DNA of 64,000 bases from JAKACA01 sp052143575 (GCA_052143575.1 JBKQSP010000008.1:22596-86595), one strand, 5' to 3'; positions 7,840 through 16,200 are shown, counted from the stretch's first letter. Program-made: numbers and translations. The notes: generated by a model not told the origin, from the sequence alone.

Positions 7840-9018
7840 TCAGCGCTTGGCAGAGGAGGCGGCCGCCACGTACGGGCTGGCGGAAAAGGCGACGGGGGCG
7901 AAAGCGAGCGGCCGGTTCGACGACCCTTGCCAGCCGAAGTACCAGGGCGAATACAGCATCCACCACTGCCCGTTGCTGTCCTCGAAGAGGGATTCCTCAC
8001 CGGGACCTTGACCCTGGCTGTTCGAACCGACGAACGGCCCCTTCGTCGTGCGGTCCGTGCAGGGGCCGATCGGGCCGGTACAGGCTGCGTAGCCGACGCC
8101 GTAGCTGGGGTTGTTGAACCACGAGCCGGAGTAGAAGAGCCAGAATTTCCCCCGCACCTCCACCATGTCGGGAGCCTCGACGATCTTCTCCTGCCAGCGC
8201 TCGTCGGAGGTGAGGAGGAGATGGGCCGGACCGGCGAGGGCGAGCCCGTTCGCTGACAGCTGCTGGGCAAAGAGGTGGCTGACGCTGTAGGGCGCCGGGG
8301 CGGCGGCGTTGTCGTCCGACTTCCAGTCGAGGTAGAGCTTCCCGTCGGCGGCGAGGAAGGTGCGCGGGTCGATGGCTCCGTGGGAGGCGAAGTCACAGAT
8401 GAGCGGTGACGACTGTCCCACGAAGGGGCCGCCCGGCGTCCGCGAGGTGGCGACGCCGATGCACTGGGCGTAGTGCGAGAAACCCGTGCCCTGCTGGTCG
8501 TAGTAGAGCGATGGTTGTGCCATCGAGTCGTAGTACATGACGTACTGGCCGTCGATGTAGCGAACGTCGGGCGCCCAGTCGAAGCCGTTCGTGGCCCACG
8601 AGGGCACAGACGTCATGGCGGAATGCGTCGCCGGCCAGTGACCGAACGTCGTGGCGAACGCCGTCGGGATGATCTGGCCGTAGAGGCCCGTCTGGCTCGT
8701 GTAGAGCTCGTATCCTCCGGGCACCTTCAGCACGAACGGGTCGGGCAGGTTCTCGCTGGGGGAGGCGATCGTGGCAGGGTCGGCGAGGTCGCCCGCCGCT
8801 GGCGGGGTCGTCGTCGGAGGCAGCGAGGTCGTCGTCGACGGGCCCGAAGCGACGCTCGACCTCGAGGTCGAACTGCTCGATTGACTCGTCGTTCCGGCAC
8901 CGGCGGAGGCGCACCCGGCCAAGGCGAGGGCTGCGGCTGCCGCCCCTGCAAGGCCACGAAGATGCCGTCGCCACCGAGCTGGTCGGCGACGGCGGGGAGG
9001 TGAGGGGAGAGTGTTCAC
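7840..9018 (-). CDS. secreted lipoprotein, glycoside hydrolase family 43-like
   Basis: 392 aa. The N-terminus is basic (R-R-R-R), then a hydrophobic stretch ending in the lipobox L-A-G-C at about residue 35, so the protein is a lipoprotein exported by signal peptidase II. A Ser/Thr-rich linker (about 38-72) leads to a five-bladed beta-propeller-type domain with L-P-D-P-F near the start, A-I-D-P-R-T-F in the middle and V-E-A-P-D-M-V later. These are the expected positions of the Asp, Asp and Glu catalytic residues in GH43 arabinosidases/xylosidases. Likely acts on arabino- or xylo-oligosaccharides outside the cell; exact substrate unknown. Confidence 0.82.
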   Translation of the reverse strand: MNTLPSPPRRRRPARWRRHLRGLAGAAAAALALAGCASAGAGTTSQSSSSTSRSSVASGPSTTTSLPPTTTPPAAGDLADPATIASPSENLPDPFVLKVPGGYELYTSQTGLYGQIIPTAFATTFGHWPATHSAMTSVPSWATNGFDWAPDVRYIDGQYVMYYDSMAQPSLYYDQQGTGFSHYAQCIGVATSRTPGGPFVGQSSPLICDFASHGAIDPRTFLAADGKLYLDWKSDDNAAAPAPYSVSHLFAQQLSANGLALAGPAHLLLTSDERWQEKIVEAPDMVEVRGKFWLFYSGSWFNNPSYGVGYAACTGPIGPCTDRTTKGPFVGSNSQGQGPGEESLFEDSNGQWWMLYSPWYFGWQGSSNRPLAFAPVAFSASPYVAAASSAKR

Positions 9019-9096
9019 GACGGGTGAGAAGTTAGCGAGGTTTACCGCCTGCGTGGGGGAGCCCGGCGGCCTCCCGCCAGGCTACCCTCAGCCGTC

Positions 9097-10602
9097 GTGA
9101 GCCCCGTGACCGGCCGGCGCAACATCCTGCTCGTCGTCTCCGACCAGGAGCGCCAGCGCAGTTGGCTGCCGGCGGGCCTTCGCCTGCCCTGGCGAGAGTC
9201 CATCATGGCCGACGGCCTCGAGTTGACGAATTACTGGACGCACTCCTCGCCCTGCTCGCCGTCCCGCGCTTCGATGATGACGGGTCGGTACCTGCCCTCC
9301 CACGGTGTCGTGGACAACGTCATCCTTCCCTGGCACACCGAGCTCGATCCGGGCATCCCGACCATCGGCCGCCTCCTCGCCGAGCGGGCCGGGTACCGCT
9401 CGTCCTACATCGGCAAGTGGCACCTCTCCTACGGGCCGAGCCCAAACATGGAGGCCTACGGCTACGCCGACTGGTCGGGCGACGACCGCCATTTCATGGG
9501 TTGGGCGGGCACCGGCGTGCACTTCGACCCCATCATCGCCGACAACGCCGCTCACTGGCTGCAGGCCAATGGAGCCGGCGGGCGGCCCTGGTTCCTCACC
9601 GTTGCGCTCGTCAACCCCCACGACGTCATGTGGTTCCCGATCGACCAGCCCGGCTACCAGGCCGACAACCGGGAGGCGGTCGAGGTCGCCAAGGGGTTCC
9701 TGTCGGCGGCCAAGTGGAAGGACTCCGATCCCATCCCGGCCTACGAGGGCGACTATCCCGAGGTGTTCGACGAGCTGCCCGCCAACTTCGCCGACGACCT
9801 CACGAGCAAGCCCGCCGCCCACCGCGCCTTCAGGCACTCGCAGCAGCACGGTGTCTGGGGCTATCTCGACCCGGCGGACAAGGCGGCCTGGCTCCGCCAG
9901 CTCGACTACTACGCCGAGCTGCACCGGCTGGCCGACGAGAGCCTCGGCGTCGTTCTCTCGGCCCTGGCGGCATCAGGAGCAGCCGCCGAGACAGCCGTCA
10001 TCTTCACCTCGGACCACGGCGACATGTGCGGCAGCCACGGGCTGCGCTCGAAGGGGCCCTTCGTCTACTCCGAGATCATGAAGGTGCCCTGCTACCTCAA
10101 GGTTCCCGGCCTGACGTCGCCGGGGTCGGTGTCCGACGCCCTCGCCAGCCACGTCGATCTGGCGCCGACGATCTGCGCCCTCGCCGGCATCGATGCCTCC
10201 GAGGTGGCGGGGCTGGCCGGCGTCGATCTGTCGCCCGTGCTCGCTGACCGAGCGGCATCGGTTCGAGACCACGTCCTGTTCGCCATGGACTCGGCTCACA
10301 CGTCTCACGTGCGGGCGACTCGTTACGCCCTTCGCGGCTACTTCGACGGGCGCGTCAAGTACGCCCGCTACTACGGCATCGGGGGCGGCAAGCCCAACGA
10401 CGACTTCACGCCGGCGTCTCGCCGCTCCGGCAAGCAGGTAGGGGTCGGCGCCGCCTTCGACGAGCAGGAGCACGAGATGTACGACCTCGCGGACGACCCG
10501 GGCGAGCTCGTCAACCTGGCGGGCGACCCGGCTCGGCGACGGGACGTCCGCGAGCGCTTCGACGAGCTGGCGAGCTACGAAGCTGCCGAGCTGCAGGCCT
10601 AG
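9097..10602 (+). CDS. sulfatase / alkaline-phosphatase superfamily hydrolase
   Basis: 501 aa. The sulfatase signature C53-S-P-S-R57 is present with the cysteine that formylglycine-generating enzyme converts to the catalytic aldehyde hydrate. Metal-site residues are visible at S-D16-Q and in F-T-S-D-H-G-D. G-K-W-H, the usual second conserved block, is also present. No signal peptide is evident, so it is probably cytoplasmic. Substrate could be an aryl, carbohydrate or choline sulfate, or a phosphonate monoester; neighbouring GH43 hints at sulfated sugars only weakly. It is divergent from the GH43 lipoprotein across 78 bases. No formylglycine-generating enzyme is in the window. Confidence 0.87.
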   Translation: MSPVTGRRNILLVVSDQERQRSWLPAGLRLPWRESIMADGLELTNYWTHSSPCSPSRASMMTGRYLPSHGVVDNVILPWHTELDPGIPTIGRLLAERAGYRSSYIGKWHLSYGPSPNMEAYGYADWSGDDRHFMGWAGTGVHFDPIIADNAAHWLQANGAGGRPWFLTVALVNPHDVMWFPIDQPGYQADNREAVEVAKGFLSAAKWKDSDPIPAYEGDYPEVFDELPANFADDLTSKPAAHRAFRHSQQHGVWGYLDPADKAAWLRQLDYYAELHRLADESLGVVLSALAASGAAAETAVIFTSDHGDMCGSHGLRSKGPFVYSEIMKVPCYLKVPGLTSPGSVSDALASHVDLAPTICALAGIDASEVAGLAGVDLSPVLADRAASVRDHVLFAMDSAHTSHVRATRYALRGYFDGRVKYARYYGIGGGKPNDDFTPASRRSGKQVGVGAAFDEQEHEMYDLADDPGELVNLAGDPARRRDVRERFDELASYEAAELQA

Positions 10603-11104
10603 CGCCCCCCGCTGCTTCGGCGCCATCGCTCCGGGGCGAGGCGGACCGGGTGGGATCGGCGGCCGGGTCGCCGTAGAGGTACCTCGGCCCGCTCCCGAAT
10701 CGGGCCGCCTGGTCGTCGGGGTTGTAGAGAGCGCATCGTTGCAGCGAGAGACAGCCACAGCCGATGCAGGAGTCGAGGTCGCCTCGGAGGCGCTCGAGAA
10801 CGGCGATCTGCTCGTCGAGGAGCGGGCGCCACATCCGAGAGAGCCGGCTCCAGTCCGCCTTCGTGGGCGTGCGCCCTTCGGGCAGCAGGGCGAGAGCGGC
10901 GCGGATGTCCTCCAGTGACAGCCCGAGGCGCTGGGCGACACGGACGAAGGCCACCCGCCGCAGCACGTCGCGGGCGTAGCGACGCTGACCTCCCGGGGTG
11001 CGAAGGGATCTGATGAGCCCTTCCGCCTCGTAGTAGCGCAAGGCCGACGTTGCCACACCGGAGCGGGTGGCGAGCTCGCCGATGCTGAGTCGGGGAAGGC
11101 TCAC
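10511..11104 (-). CDS. soxR: redox-sensing MerR-family activator SoxR
   Basis: MerR family: an N-terminal winged HTH with R-Y-Y-E at 23-26, a dimerisation helix, and the [2Fe-2S] ligand cluster C113-x2-C116-x-C118-x5-C124, the same spacing as E. coli SoxR (C119, C122, C124, C130). SoxR activates targets when its cluster is oxidised by redox-cycling compounds. At 197 aa it is about 40 residues longer than usual; the low-complexity Arg/Pro/Ala tail overlaps the sulfatase 3' end by 92 bases in convergent orientation. It is divergent from the split transketolase, whose promoter carries a SoxR-like operator. Confidence 0.92.
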   Translation of the reverse strand: MSLPRLSIGELATRSGVATSALRYYEAEGLIRSLRTPGGQRRYARDVLRRVAFVRVAQRLGLSLEDIRAALALLPEGRTPTKADWSRLSRMWRPLLDEQIAVLERLRGDLDSCIGCGCLSLQRCALYNPDDQAARFGSGPRYLYGDPAADPTRSASPRSDGAEAAGGARPAARQLRSSPARRSARGRPVAEPGRPPG

Positions 11105-11125
11105 GCCGAGGATTCTACATGTTCC

Positions 11126-11156
11126 TTGACTTCAAGTGAACTTTAAGTCATAGCAT
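11126..11156 (+). promoter_or_regulatory. MerR/SoxR-type promoter with SoxR-box-like operator
   Basis: A -35 TTGACT (11126-11131) and -10 TAGCAT (11151-11156) are separated by 19 bases, the over-long spacer characteristic of MerR-family-activated promoters. The spacer region contains the imperfect palindrome ACTTCAAGTGAACTTTAAGT (11129-11148), whose core CAAGTgAACTT resembles the published SoxR box core CAAGTTAACTTG. The ATG of the transketolase N-terminal gene is only 7 bases after the -10, so its mRNA would be leaderless. It lies 24 bases from the soxR start on the other strand. Confidence 0.75.
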
Positions 11157-11162
11157 CGGCGC

Positions 11163-11900
11163 ATGACGATGAAGACGGTCTTTCGATTCGAGGATCTGCC
11201 CGGCCTCCTCTCGCTCATGTCGGGCGACGAGAAGCACGACCCGGCCGCCCTCTCGACCCTCGACGTGCTCTGGGTGCTGTACGACCGGGTCCTCGACGTC
11301 TTGGCGGACACCGCCGGCGATCGGGCACGTGACCGCTTCCTCCTCTCGAAGGGGCATGGCCCGCAGGCGTATTTCGCCGTCCTGGCGGCGAAGGGTTTCT
11401 TCCCGCCCGAGGTGCTGTCGAGCTTCGGGCGCTTCGACTCGCCCCTCGGCTATCACCCCGACCGGCTCCTCGTGCCCGGCGTCGAGATCTCGAGCGGATC
11501 GCTCGGGCACGGCCTCGCGATCGCTGTCGGTCTTGCCCTCGGTCTCGCAGAGACGGCCGAGGGCGGGGCACCGAGGGTCTTCTGCCTCATGGGCGACGCC
11601 GAGCTCGACGAGGGATCGAACCACGAGGCGATCGCCCTGGCCGGCCGCCTCGCCCTCGATCGCCTGCGGGCCATCGTCGTCGACAACGACTCCTCGAGCT
11701 ACGGGTGGCCCGGCGGTCTCGAGGGGCGTTTCGCCGCCGAGGGATGGGAGACCGTGCGGGTGCCCTCGAGCGAGCACGACGCCCTCGCTCTCGAGCTCGG
11801 CGGGCCATCGTCGCCGGGCGCCCCGCGGCTCGTCGTCGTCGAGGCGAGCAGCAAGGACAACTCGTGGCGCTCGCTCGCCGGCGCTCCGAGTAGGAACTGA
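11163..11900 (+). CDS. transketolase, N-terminal (thiamine-diphosphate) subunit
   Basis: 245 aa, the length of the N-terminal half in two-gene transketolases. Seen are L-S-K-G-H-G-P-Q near residue 58, S-S-G-S-L-G-H-G-L and the ThDP/Mg motif starting G-D-A-E-L-D-E-G and ending V-D-N-D about 30 residues later. The partner subunit begins 9 bases downstream. Together they would transfer two-carbon ketol units in the pentose phosphate pathway, or act on a related sugar or a DXP-synthase-like substrate. Expression from the SoxR-type promoter suggests induction under redox stress, plausibly to support NADPH supply. ATG at 11163 is the first start after the -10; 11169 is an alternative. Confidence 0.88.
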   Translation: MTMKTVFRFEDLPGLLSLMSGDEKHDPAALSTLDVLWVLYDRVLDVLADTAGDRARDRFLLSKGHGPQAYFAVLAAKGFFPPEVLSSFGRFDSPLGYHPDRLLVPGVEISSGSLGHGLAIAVGLALGLAETAEGGAPRVFCLMGDAELDEGSNHEAIALAGRLALDRLRAIVVDNDSSSYGWPGGLEGRFAAEGWETVRVPSSEHDALALELGGPSSPGAPRLVVVEASSKDNSWRSLAGAPSRN

Positions 11901-11909
11901 GGGCTCGCC

Positions 11910-12809
11910 ATGGTGAGCAGCCGTGTGCAATTCGTGACGACGATGACCGAACTCCTCGAGCGGGACAAGCGGACGGCTCTCGTGCTCGCCGACATCTCCG
12001 CCGACCGGTTCCTGCCGGCCGCTCGGCGGCACCCGGGACGGGTCGTCAACGTCGGCATACGCGAACAGACGATGATCGGCGTGGCCGCCGGCCTCTCCCT
12101 CGCCGGCCTGCGCCCCGTCGTGCACAGCTACGCCTCGTTCCTCGTCGAGCGGCCCTTCGAGCAGATCAAGCTGGATCTCGGTCACCAGGATCTCGGCGCC
12201 GTGCTCGTCAGCATCGCCGGCTCGTACGACGCCTCCGGCGAAGGGCGCACGCACCAGTCGCCAGCCGACGTCGCCCTGCTCGACACGATCCCCGGCTTCA
12301 CGGTGCACCTACCGGGGCACGCCGCCGAGGTGGACGCCTTGTTGCGCCAGGCGGTCGCCGGCAACGGCCGCGTCTATCTCCGGCTGTCGGAGCGGTCGAA
12401 CCATCAGCCCTGGCACGGCGCCGGGGCGGCCGGCGGCATGACCGTCGTGCGAGCGGGTTCCCTCGGCACGGTGATCGCCGTGGGGCCCCTGCTCGATCCC
12501 GTCCTGGCAGCGACAGAACTGTGGGATGTCACGGTTCTCTATGCCTCCACGATCCGGCCGTTCGATTCCGCCACGCTGCTCGGGACGCTCGGCCGCCCGG
12601 ACGTCGTCATGGCGGAGCCGCTGCTGAGGGGGACGTCGCTCGGCCCTCTGTCCGCCGCCCTCGCCCACATTCCTCACCGGCTGCTGCCGCTCGGCGTCGC
12701 CGACGTCGAGTTGCGCCGTTACGGGACGCCCGGGCAGCACGCCGCCGCCCACGGCCTCGACGCACGAGGGATCCGCGAGGCGGTCGGCGCCTTCCTAGGG
12801 CTCGCCTGA
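11910..12809 (+). CDS. transketolase, C-terminal (pyrimidine-binding) subunit
   Basis: 299 aa, the matching C-terminal half: pyrimidine-binding domain with G-I-R-E-Q at about residue 48 (the glutamate that activates ThDP), the H-Q-S-P-A-D-V segment, and a C-terminal transketolase domain ending about residue 290. The gene starts 9 bases after the N-terminal subunit and must be co-transcribed with it. Its 3' end overlaps the convergent acetyltransferase gene by 15 bases. Split transketolases of this kind are widespread in archaea and some bacteria; whether this one is the housekeeping enzyme cannot be decided here. Confidence 0.88.
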   Translation: MVSSRVQFVTTMTELLERDKRTALVLADISADRFLPAARRHPGRVVNVGIREQTMIGVAAGLSLAGLRPVVHSYASFLVERPFEQIKLDLGHQDLGAVLVSIAGSYDASGEGRTHQSPADVALLDTIPGFTVHLPGHAAEVDALLRQAVAGNGRVYLRLSERSNHQPWHGAGAAGGMTVVRAGSLGTVIAVGPLLDPVLAATELWDVTVLYASTIRPFDSATLLGTLGRPDVVMAEPLLRGTSLGPLSAALAHIPHRLLPLGVADVELRRYGTPGQHAAAHGLDARGIREAVGAFLGLA

Positions 12810-13394
12810 GCTCACCGAGGCCGCCGGGCCGCCCTCGCGCCGGAGGCGGTAGAGCACGTGGGGGCGGAGCGCACTGCCCAGCGGCACCCGCGGGTGCTCG
12901 AAGTCGTCGGCCGGATCGCGTTGCATGCCGATCTTTCGCATCACCTGCTGGGAGCGCTCGTTGACGACCGAGGTGAACGAGACGATCTCCTCGAGGCCGA
13001 GCTGCCCGAAGCCGAAGGCCAGGCAGGCGCGGGCCGCCTCCGGGGCGTAGCCCTGCCCCCAGACGGCGCGCGCCAGCCGCCAGCCCACCTCGACGCCCGG
13101 CGCGAAGGGCAGCGGCCACGGCTCCTCGGCCGTGAAGGCATTGAGGCCGACGAAGCCCACGAAGGGGGCGCCGCCGATCTCCTCCACGGCGAAAAGCCCG
13201 AAACCGCCGCGCTCGAAGGCGGCATCAGCCCGCTCGGCAAAGGCGTCGCTCTCGCCGGGCGTGAGGGAACGCGGGAAGAACTCCATGACGGCGGGGTCGG
13301 CGTTCAGCGCCGCAAAGGCCCTCCGGTCGGCCGGCTTCCATCTGCGCAGCAGCAGGCGCTCGGTGCGCAGCGACGGTCCTGGCTCGATCTGCAC
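12795..13394 (-). CDS. GNAT family N-acetyltransferase (RimJ-like)
   Basis: About 199 aa from the GTG at 13394. It opens with L-R-T-E-R-L-L-L-R-R-W, the hallmark of the RimJ/RimL-type branch, and has G-W-R-L-A-R-A-V-W-G-Q-G-Y-A-P-E-A, the acetyl-CoA pyrophosphate loop, followed by N-E-R-S-Q-Q-V-M-R-K-I-G-M. It would acetylate an amino group of a small molecule or a protein N-terminus. The frame is open to 13508, but that extension overlaps the divergent DUF503 gene, so the downstream GTG is more likely; it lies 25 bases from the DUF503 start. Confidence 0.85.
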   Translation of the reverse strand: MQIEPGPSLRTERLLLRRWKPADRRAFAALNADPAVMEFFPRSLTPGESDAFAERADAAFERGGFGLFAVEEIGGAPFVGFVGLNAFTAEEPWPLPFAPGVEVGWRLARAVWGQGYAPEAARACLAFGFGQLGLEEIVSFTSVVNERSQQVMRKIGMQRDPADDFEHPRVPLGSALRPHVLYRLRREGGPAASVSSGEP

Positions 13395-13419
13395 GGCCCT
13401 GCAGCGTACGGTGCCCGTC

Positions 13420-13707
13420 ATGGTCGGCGTGCTCGTCGTGGAGCTGCACATGCCGGCGGCGCGCTCGCTGAAGGAGAAACGAGCCACCATCCGGCCCATC
13501 CTCGACACCGCGCGCAGTCGTTACCGCGTCGCCATCTCGGAGGTGGACTACCAGGACCTCCACCAGCGTGCCCGCCTCGAGATCGCCGCCGTGGCCTCGG
13601 CGGAGCACGTCGTCACCGAGACGCTCGATGCCGTCGAGCGCCTCATCTGGTCGGCTGCCGGCGCCGAGATCGTGTCCAGCAGCCGGCGCTGGCTGGAGGA
13701 CGACTGA
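13420..13707 (+). CDS. DUF503 family protein
   Basis: 95 aa, the normal size of DUF503 (YlxP-like) proteins, with the family's opening V-G-V-L-V-V-E-L-H-M and S-L-K-E-K-R motif near residue 20. YlxP-like genes often sit near infB/rbfA and have been linked to ribosome maturation, but no reaction is known. Here it is isolated between an acetyltransferase and an aldehyde dehydrogenase. The ATG at 13420 is the natural start because it gives exactly the family N-terminus. Confidence 0.82.
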   Translation: MVGVLVVELHMPAARSLKEKRATIRPILDTARSRYRVAISEVDYQDLHQRARLEIAAVASAEHVVTETLDAVERLIWSAAGAEIVSSSRRWLEDD

Positions 13708-13710
13708 CGA

Positions 13711-15087
13711 TCAGTCGATCCAGACCGTCTTGGTGTTGGCGAACTCCTTGATGCCCGGTCCGGCGAGCTCGCGACCGTAGCCGGACCGCTTGACGCCCCC
13801 GAAGGGCAGGTCGTAGTAGGAGGTCACCATCCAGTTGATGAACACCATGCCCGCCTCGAGCTCGCGAGCGAAGTGCTGCTGCTCGACGGCGTCCTCGGTC
13901 CAGGCGTTCGAGCCGAGCCCGAAGTCGCTGTCGTTGGCGAGTGCGATCGCCTCGTCGATGGAAGCGACCGTGAACATCGAGGCCACCGGTCCGAAGACCT
14001 CCTCGCGGTAGACGCGCATGTCCGGCGTGAGGTCGGCGAGGGCCGTCGGCGGGTAGAACCAGCCGGGCCCGTCGATGCGCCCTCCCCCACAGAGGAGTCG
14101 CGCCCCCTTGGCGATGGCGTCCTCGACCTGCTCGACGACCTCGTCGCGTCCGCTCGGCGTCGCCAGCGGGCCGACGTCGGTGGCCGGGTCGAGCGGATCG
14201 CCCACGACCAGCTTGGCCATCTCGGCCGCGAAGCGCTCCTCGTACTCCTCGGCGATGTCCTCGTGGAGGATGAAGCGCTTGGCGGCGATGCAGGACTGCC
14301 CGTTGTTCTGCACGCGGGCCTTCACACCCACCTCGACGGCGCGGGCGAGGTCGGCCGACGGCATCACGATGAAGGGGTCGGAGCCGCCCAGCTCGAGCAC
14401 GCTGTGCTTGATCTCGCTGGCGGCGACGGAGGCGACCGAGCGCCCGGCCGCCTCGCTCCCGGTCAGGGTGGTCGCCTTCACGCGTGGGTCACGCAAGAGC
14501 CGCTCGACCTTGTCCGATCCGATGAGGAGCGTCTGGAAGGCACCCTTCGGGAGGCCGGCGCGCCGGCAGGCCTCCTCCAGGTAGAGGGCGGTCTGTGGCA
14601 CGTTCGAGGCGTGCTTGAGGAGACCGGTGTTGCCGAGCATGAGGGCCGGGGCGGCAAAGCGCCCGACTTGCCAGAGTGGGAAGTTCCAGGGCATGACGGC
14701 CAGCACCGTCCCGATCGGCTGGTAGGTCACATAGGAACGCCGCTTGGCGGCGGTGCCCGTCACCTCCGTGTCGGCCAACAGCTCCTCGGCATGCTCGGCG
14801 AAGTATCGAAAGCCGCCGGCGCATTTGCGCACCTCGCCCTTCGCCTGCTCGAGCGGCTTACCCATCTCGATGACCACGGTCCTCGCGAGGTCGTCCAGAT
14901 CGCCCTCGAGGATGTCGCCGACGCGGCTCACGAGCTCCGCCCGCTCGGCGAAGCTGGTGCGCCGCCAGCTCCGGAACGTCTCATCGGCGAGAGCGAGCCG
15001 TTCTTCCACTTCGGAGTCGGTGTGGGCGTCGAAGGTCTTGACCGTCTCGCCAGTTGCCGGGTTGATGGTTGCGATCGTCACGCTCAC
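13711..15087 (-). CDS. NAD(P)-dependent succinate-semialdehyde dehydrogenase
   Basis: 458 aa, aldehyde dehydrogenase superfamily. The conserved P-W-N-F-P, the general base E in L-E-L-G-G-S-D-P-F and the nucleophile C in N-N-G-Q-S-C-I-A are all present. The G-Q-S-C-I-A form and short N-terminus (I-N-P-A-T-G-E) fit the GabD2/Sad-type succinate-semialdehyde dehydrogenases found in mycobacteria, which feed GABA or 2-oxoglutarate-derived semialdehyde into succinate. Other short-chain aldehydes cannot be excluded. It stands alone, ending three bases from the DUF503 stop. Confidence 0.88.
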   Translation of the reverse strand: MSVTIATINPATGETVKTFDAHTDSEVEERLALADETFRSWRRTSFAERAELVSRVGDILEGDLDDLARTVVIEMGKPLEQAKGEVRKCAGGFRYFAEHAEELLADTEVTGTAAKRRSYVTYQPIGTVLAVMPWNFPLWQVGRFAAPALMLGNTGLLKHASNVPQTALYLEEACRRAGLPKGAFQTLLIGSDKVERLLRDPRVKATTLTGSEAAGRSVASVAASEIKHSVLELGGSDPFIVMPSADLARAVEVGVKARVQNNGQSCIAAKRFILHEDIAEEYEERFAAEMAKLVVGDPLDPATDVGPLATPSGRDEVVEQVEDAIAKGARLLCGGGRIDGPGWFYPPTALADLTPDMRVYREEVFGPVASMFTVASIDEAIALANDSDFGLGSNAWTEDAVEQQHFARELEAGMVFINWMVTSYYDLPFGGVKRSGYGRELAGPGIKEFANTKTVWID

Positions 15088-15237
15088 CGTTCTAGTGCGA
15101 AATCCCGCCGCTGGGAACCCTGTTTCCGCCGCCCGGGCGGGGCGATCACCACGTCACGGCCGACCGACAGGCCGCCTGCGCCGCCCCGGGCGGGACCGGC
15201 CCCCGTGCCCCCGTCGCCGGCCGCTACTCTCGGTGAG

Positions 15238-15435
15238 GTGAGCGAGCAAGCCGCCGACACCGCCGCCGAGCTCGGCCGTGTCGAGGCACGGCTCGACGAG
15301 GTCGAAGGGGCGCTGTCACGCCTCGACGACGGGACCTACGCGACGTGCCGGTCCTGCGGTCGGCCGATCGCCGAGGACCTCCTGGCGGCTGATCCGACGA
15401 CGTCATGGTGCGGGCCCTGCGCGGCGGAGCGCTGA
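15238..15435 (+). CDS. small DksA/TraR-type zinc-finger protein
   Basis: 65 aa. An N-terminal helix rich in Glu, Leu and Arg is followed by L-D-D-G-T-Y-A-T-C-R-S-C-G-R-P-I and, 18 residues on, W-C-G-P-C: a C4 zinc finger of the DksA/TraR family. Only the finger and a short coiled helix are present; the long coiled coil of true DksA is missing, as in TraR and many actinobacterial homologues. The GTG at 15238 is the best start. MoaD begins 1 base after its stop, so the two are probably co-transcribed. A role in RNA polymerase modulation is inference. Confidence 0.78.
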   Translation: MSEQAADTAAELGRVEARLDEVEGALSRLDDGTYATCRSCGRPIAEDLLAADPTTSWCGPCAAER

Positions 15436-15436
15436 G

Positions 15437-15673
15437 GTGGCGCGGGTGCGCTTCTTCGCCCAGGCGCGCGACGCCACGGGCTGCCGTGAGGCGGAGATCG
15501 AGGGTGAGACCGTGGGAGGCGTGCTGCAGGCGGCGGTGGCGCGCTTCGGTCCGGCACTGGGCGATGTGCTCGCCACGAGCACGATCTGGGTGAACGGCGA
15601 ACGCGCCCTTCCTCCCGAGGGCATCCGCCCGACCGACGAGCTCGCCGTGCTCCCGCCGGTCTCGGGCGGCTGA
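15437..15673 (+). CDS. moaD: MoaD/ThiS family sulfur carrier
   Basis: 78 aa beta-grasp protein with the opening V-R-F-F-A-Q-A-R, the segment I-W-V-N-G-E and the C-terminal P-P-V-S-G-G; the exposed Gly-Gly tail is what becomes thiocarboxylated. That length and ending fit MoaD, the small subunit of molybdopterin synthase; a role in another sulfur transfer pathway cannot be excluded because no other moa gene is nearby. GTG start one base after the zinc-finger gene. Acts in the cytoplasm. Confidence 0.82.
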   Translation: MARVRFFAQARDATGCREAEIEGETVGGVLQAAVARFGPALGDVLATSTIWVNGERALPPEGIRPTDELAVLPPVSGG

Positions 15674-15683
15674 CCCGGGCGCC

Positions 15684-16118
15684 TCAGGCCTTCTTCGTCT
15701 CCCAGAAGATCGTGTCGATCTGGGCGATGTTCTCCAACAGGCGGTCGGCGACGGCCGTGTCGTTCGTCTTCTTGGCCTCGCCCGCTGCCTTCGTCGCCTT
15801 CCAGAAGACGTCGTGCAGCTGGGGGTGCTTCTCGAGGTGCTCCGGCTTGAAGTAGTCGGTCCACAGCACCCAGAGGTGGTGCTTCACGAGGTCGGCCCGC
15901 TCCTCCTTGATGAGGACGGCGCGCTCCTTGAACACGGGGTCGTCGGAGGCGTTGAACTTCTCCATGCACGCCTTCACCGAGTCGGCCTCGATGCGCGCCT
16001 GTGCGGGGTCGTAGACACCGCACGGCAGGTCGCAGTGCGCCCGAGCGATGCCGGGCGGGGAGAGGCGATCGAGCGCAGCGAGCAGAATGGAAAGGGATCG
16101 GCCTGGGCGGAGATACAT
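15684..16118 (-). CDS. sodN: nickel-containing superoxide dismutase
   Basis: 144 aa with a 27-residue propeptide followed by H28-C-D-L-P-C-G-V-Y, the nickel hook: after cleavage the new N-terminal His, the two Cys and backbone amides bind Ni. The rest matches NiSOD throughout, ending I-D-T-I-F-W-E-T-K-K-A. The propeptide is longer than the 14 residues usual in Streptomyces. AAAGGAG, 7 bases before the ATG, is its ribosome site. The divergent gene encodes the processing protease, as in other actinobacteria and cyanobacteria. It removes superoxide in the cytoplasm. Confidence 0.96.
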   Translation of the reverse strand: MYLRPGRSLSILLAALDRLSPPGIARAHCDLPCGVYDPAQARIEADSVKACMEKFNASDDPVFKERAVLIKEERADLVKHHLWVLWTDYFKPEHLEKHPQLHDVFWKATKAAGEAKKTNDTAVADRLLENIAQIDTIFWETKKA

Positions 16119-16125
16119 GCCACGA

Positions 16126-16200
16126 CTCCTTTGGTGAGATCGTTGTGCTTCGGGCGACTCACCTTATCCCCGCGTCGGCGCAGCGCTCCCTTTGGTGAGA
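16126..16200. promoter_or_regulatory. duplicated CTCC(C)TTTGGTGAGA element between sodN and sodX
   Basis: The motif CTCCTTTGGTGAGA at 16126-16139 recurs as CTCCCTTTGGTGAGA at 16186-16200, same orientation, about 60 bases apart, inside the 92-base sodN/sodX intergenic region. The first copy, read on the minus strand, contains the sodN Shine-Dalgarno (AAGGAG). The second copy lies 10 bases before the sodX GTG. Duplicated promoter/leader or a regulator site are both possible; it does not match the published Nur box. Confidence 0.5.
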
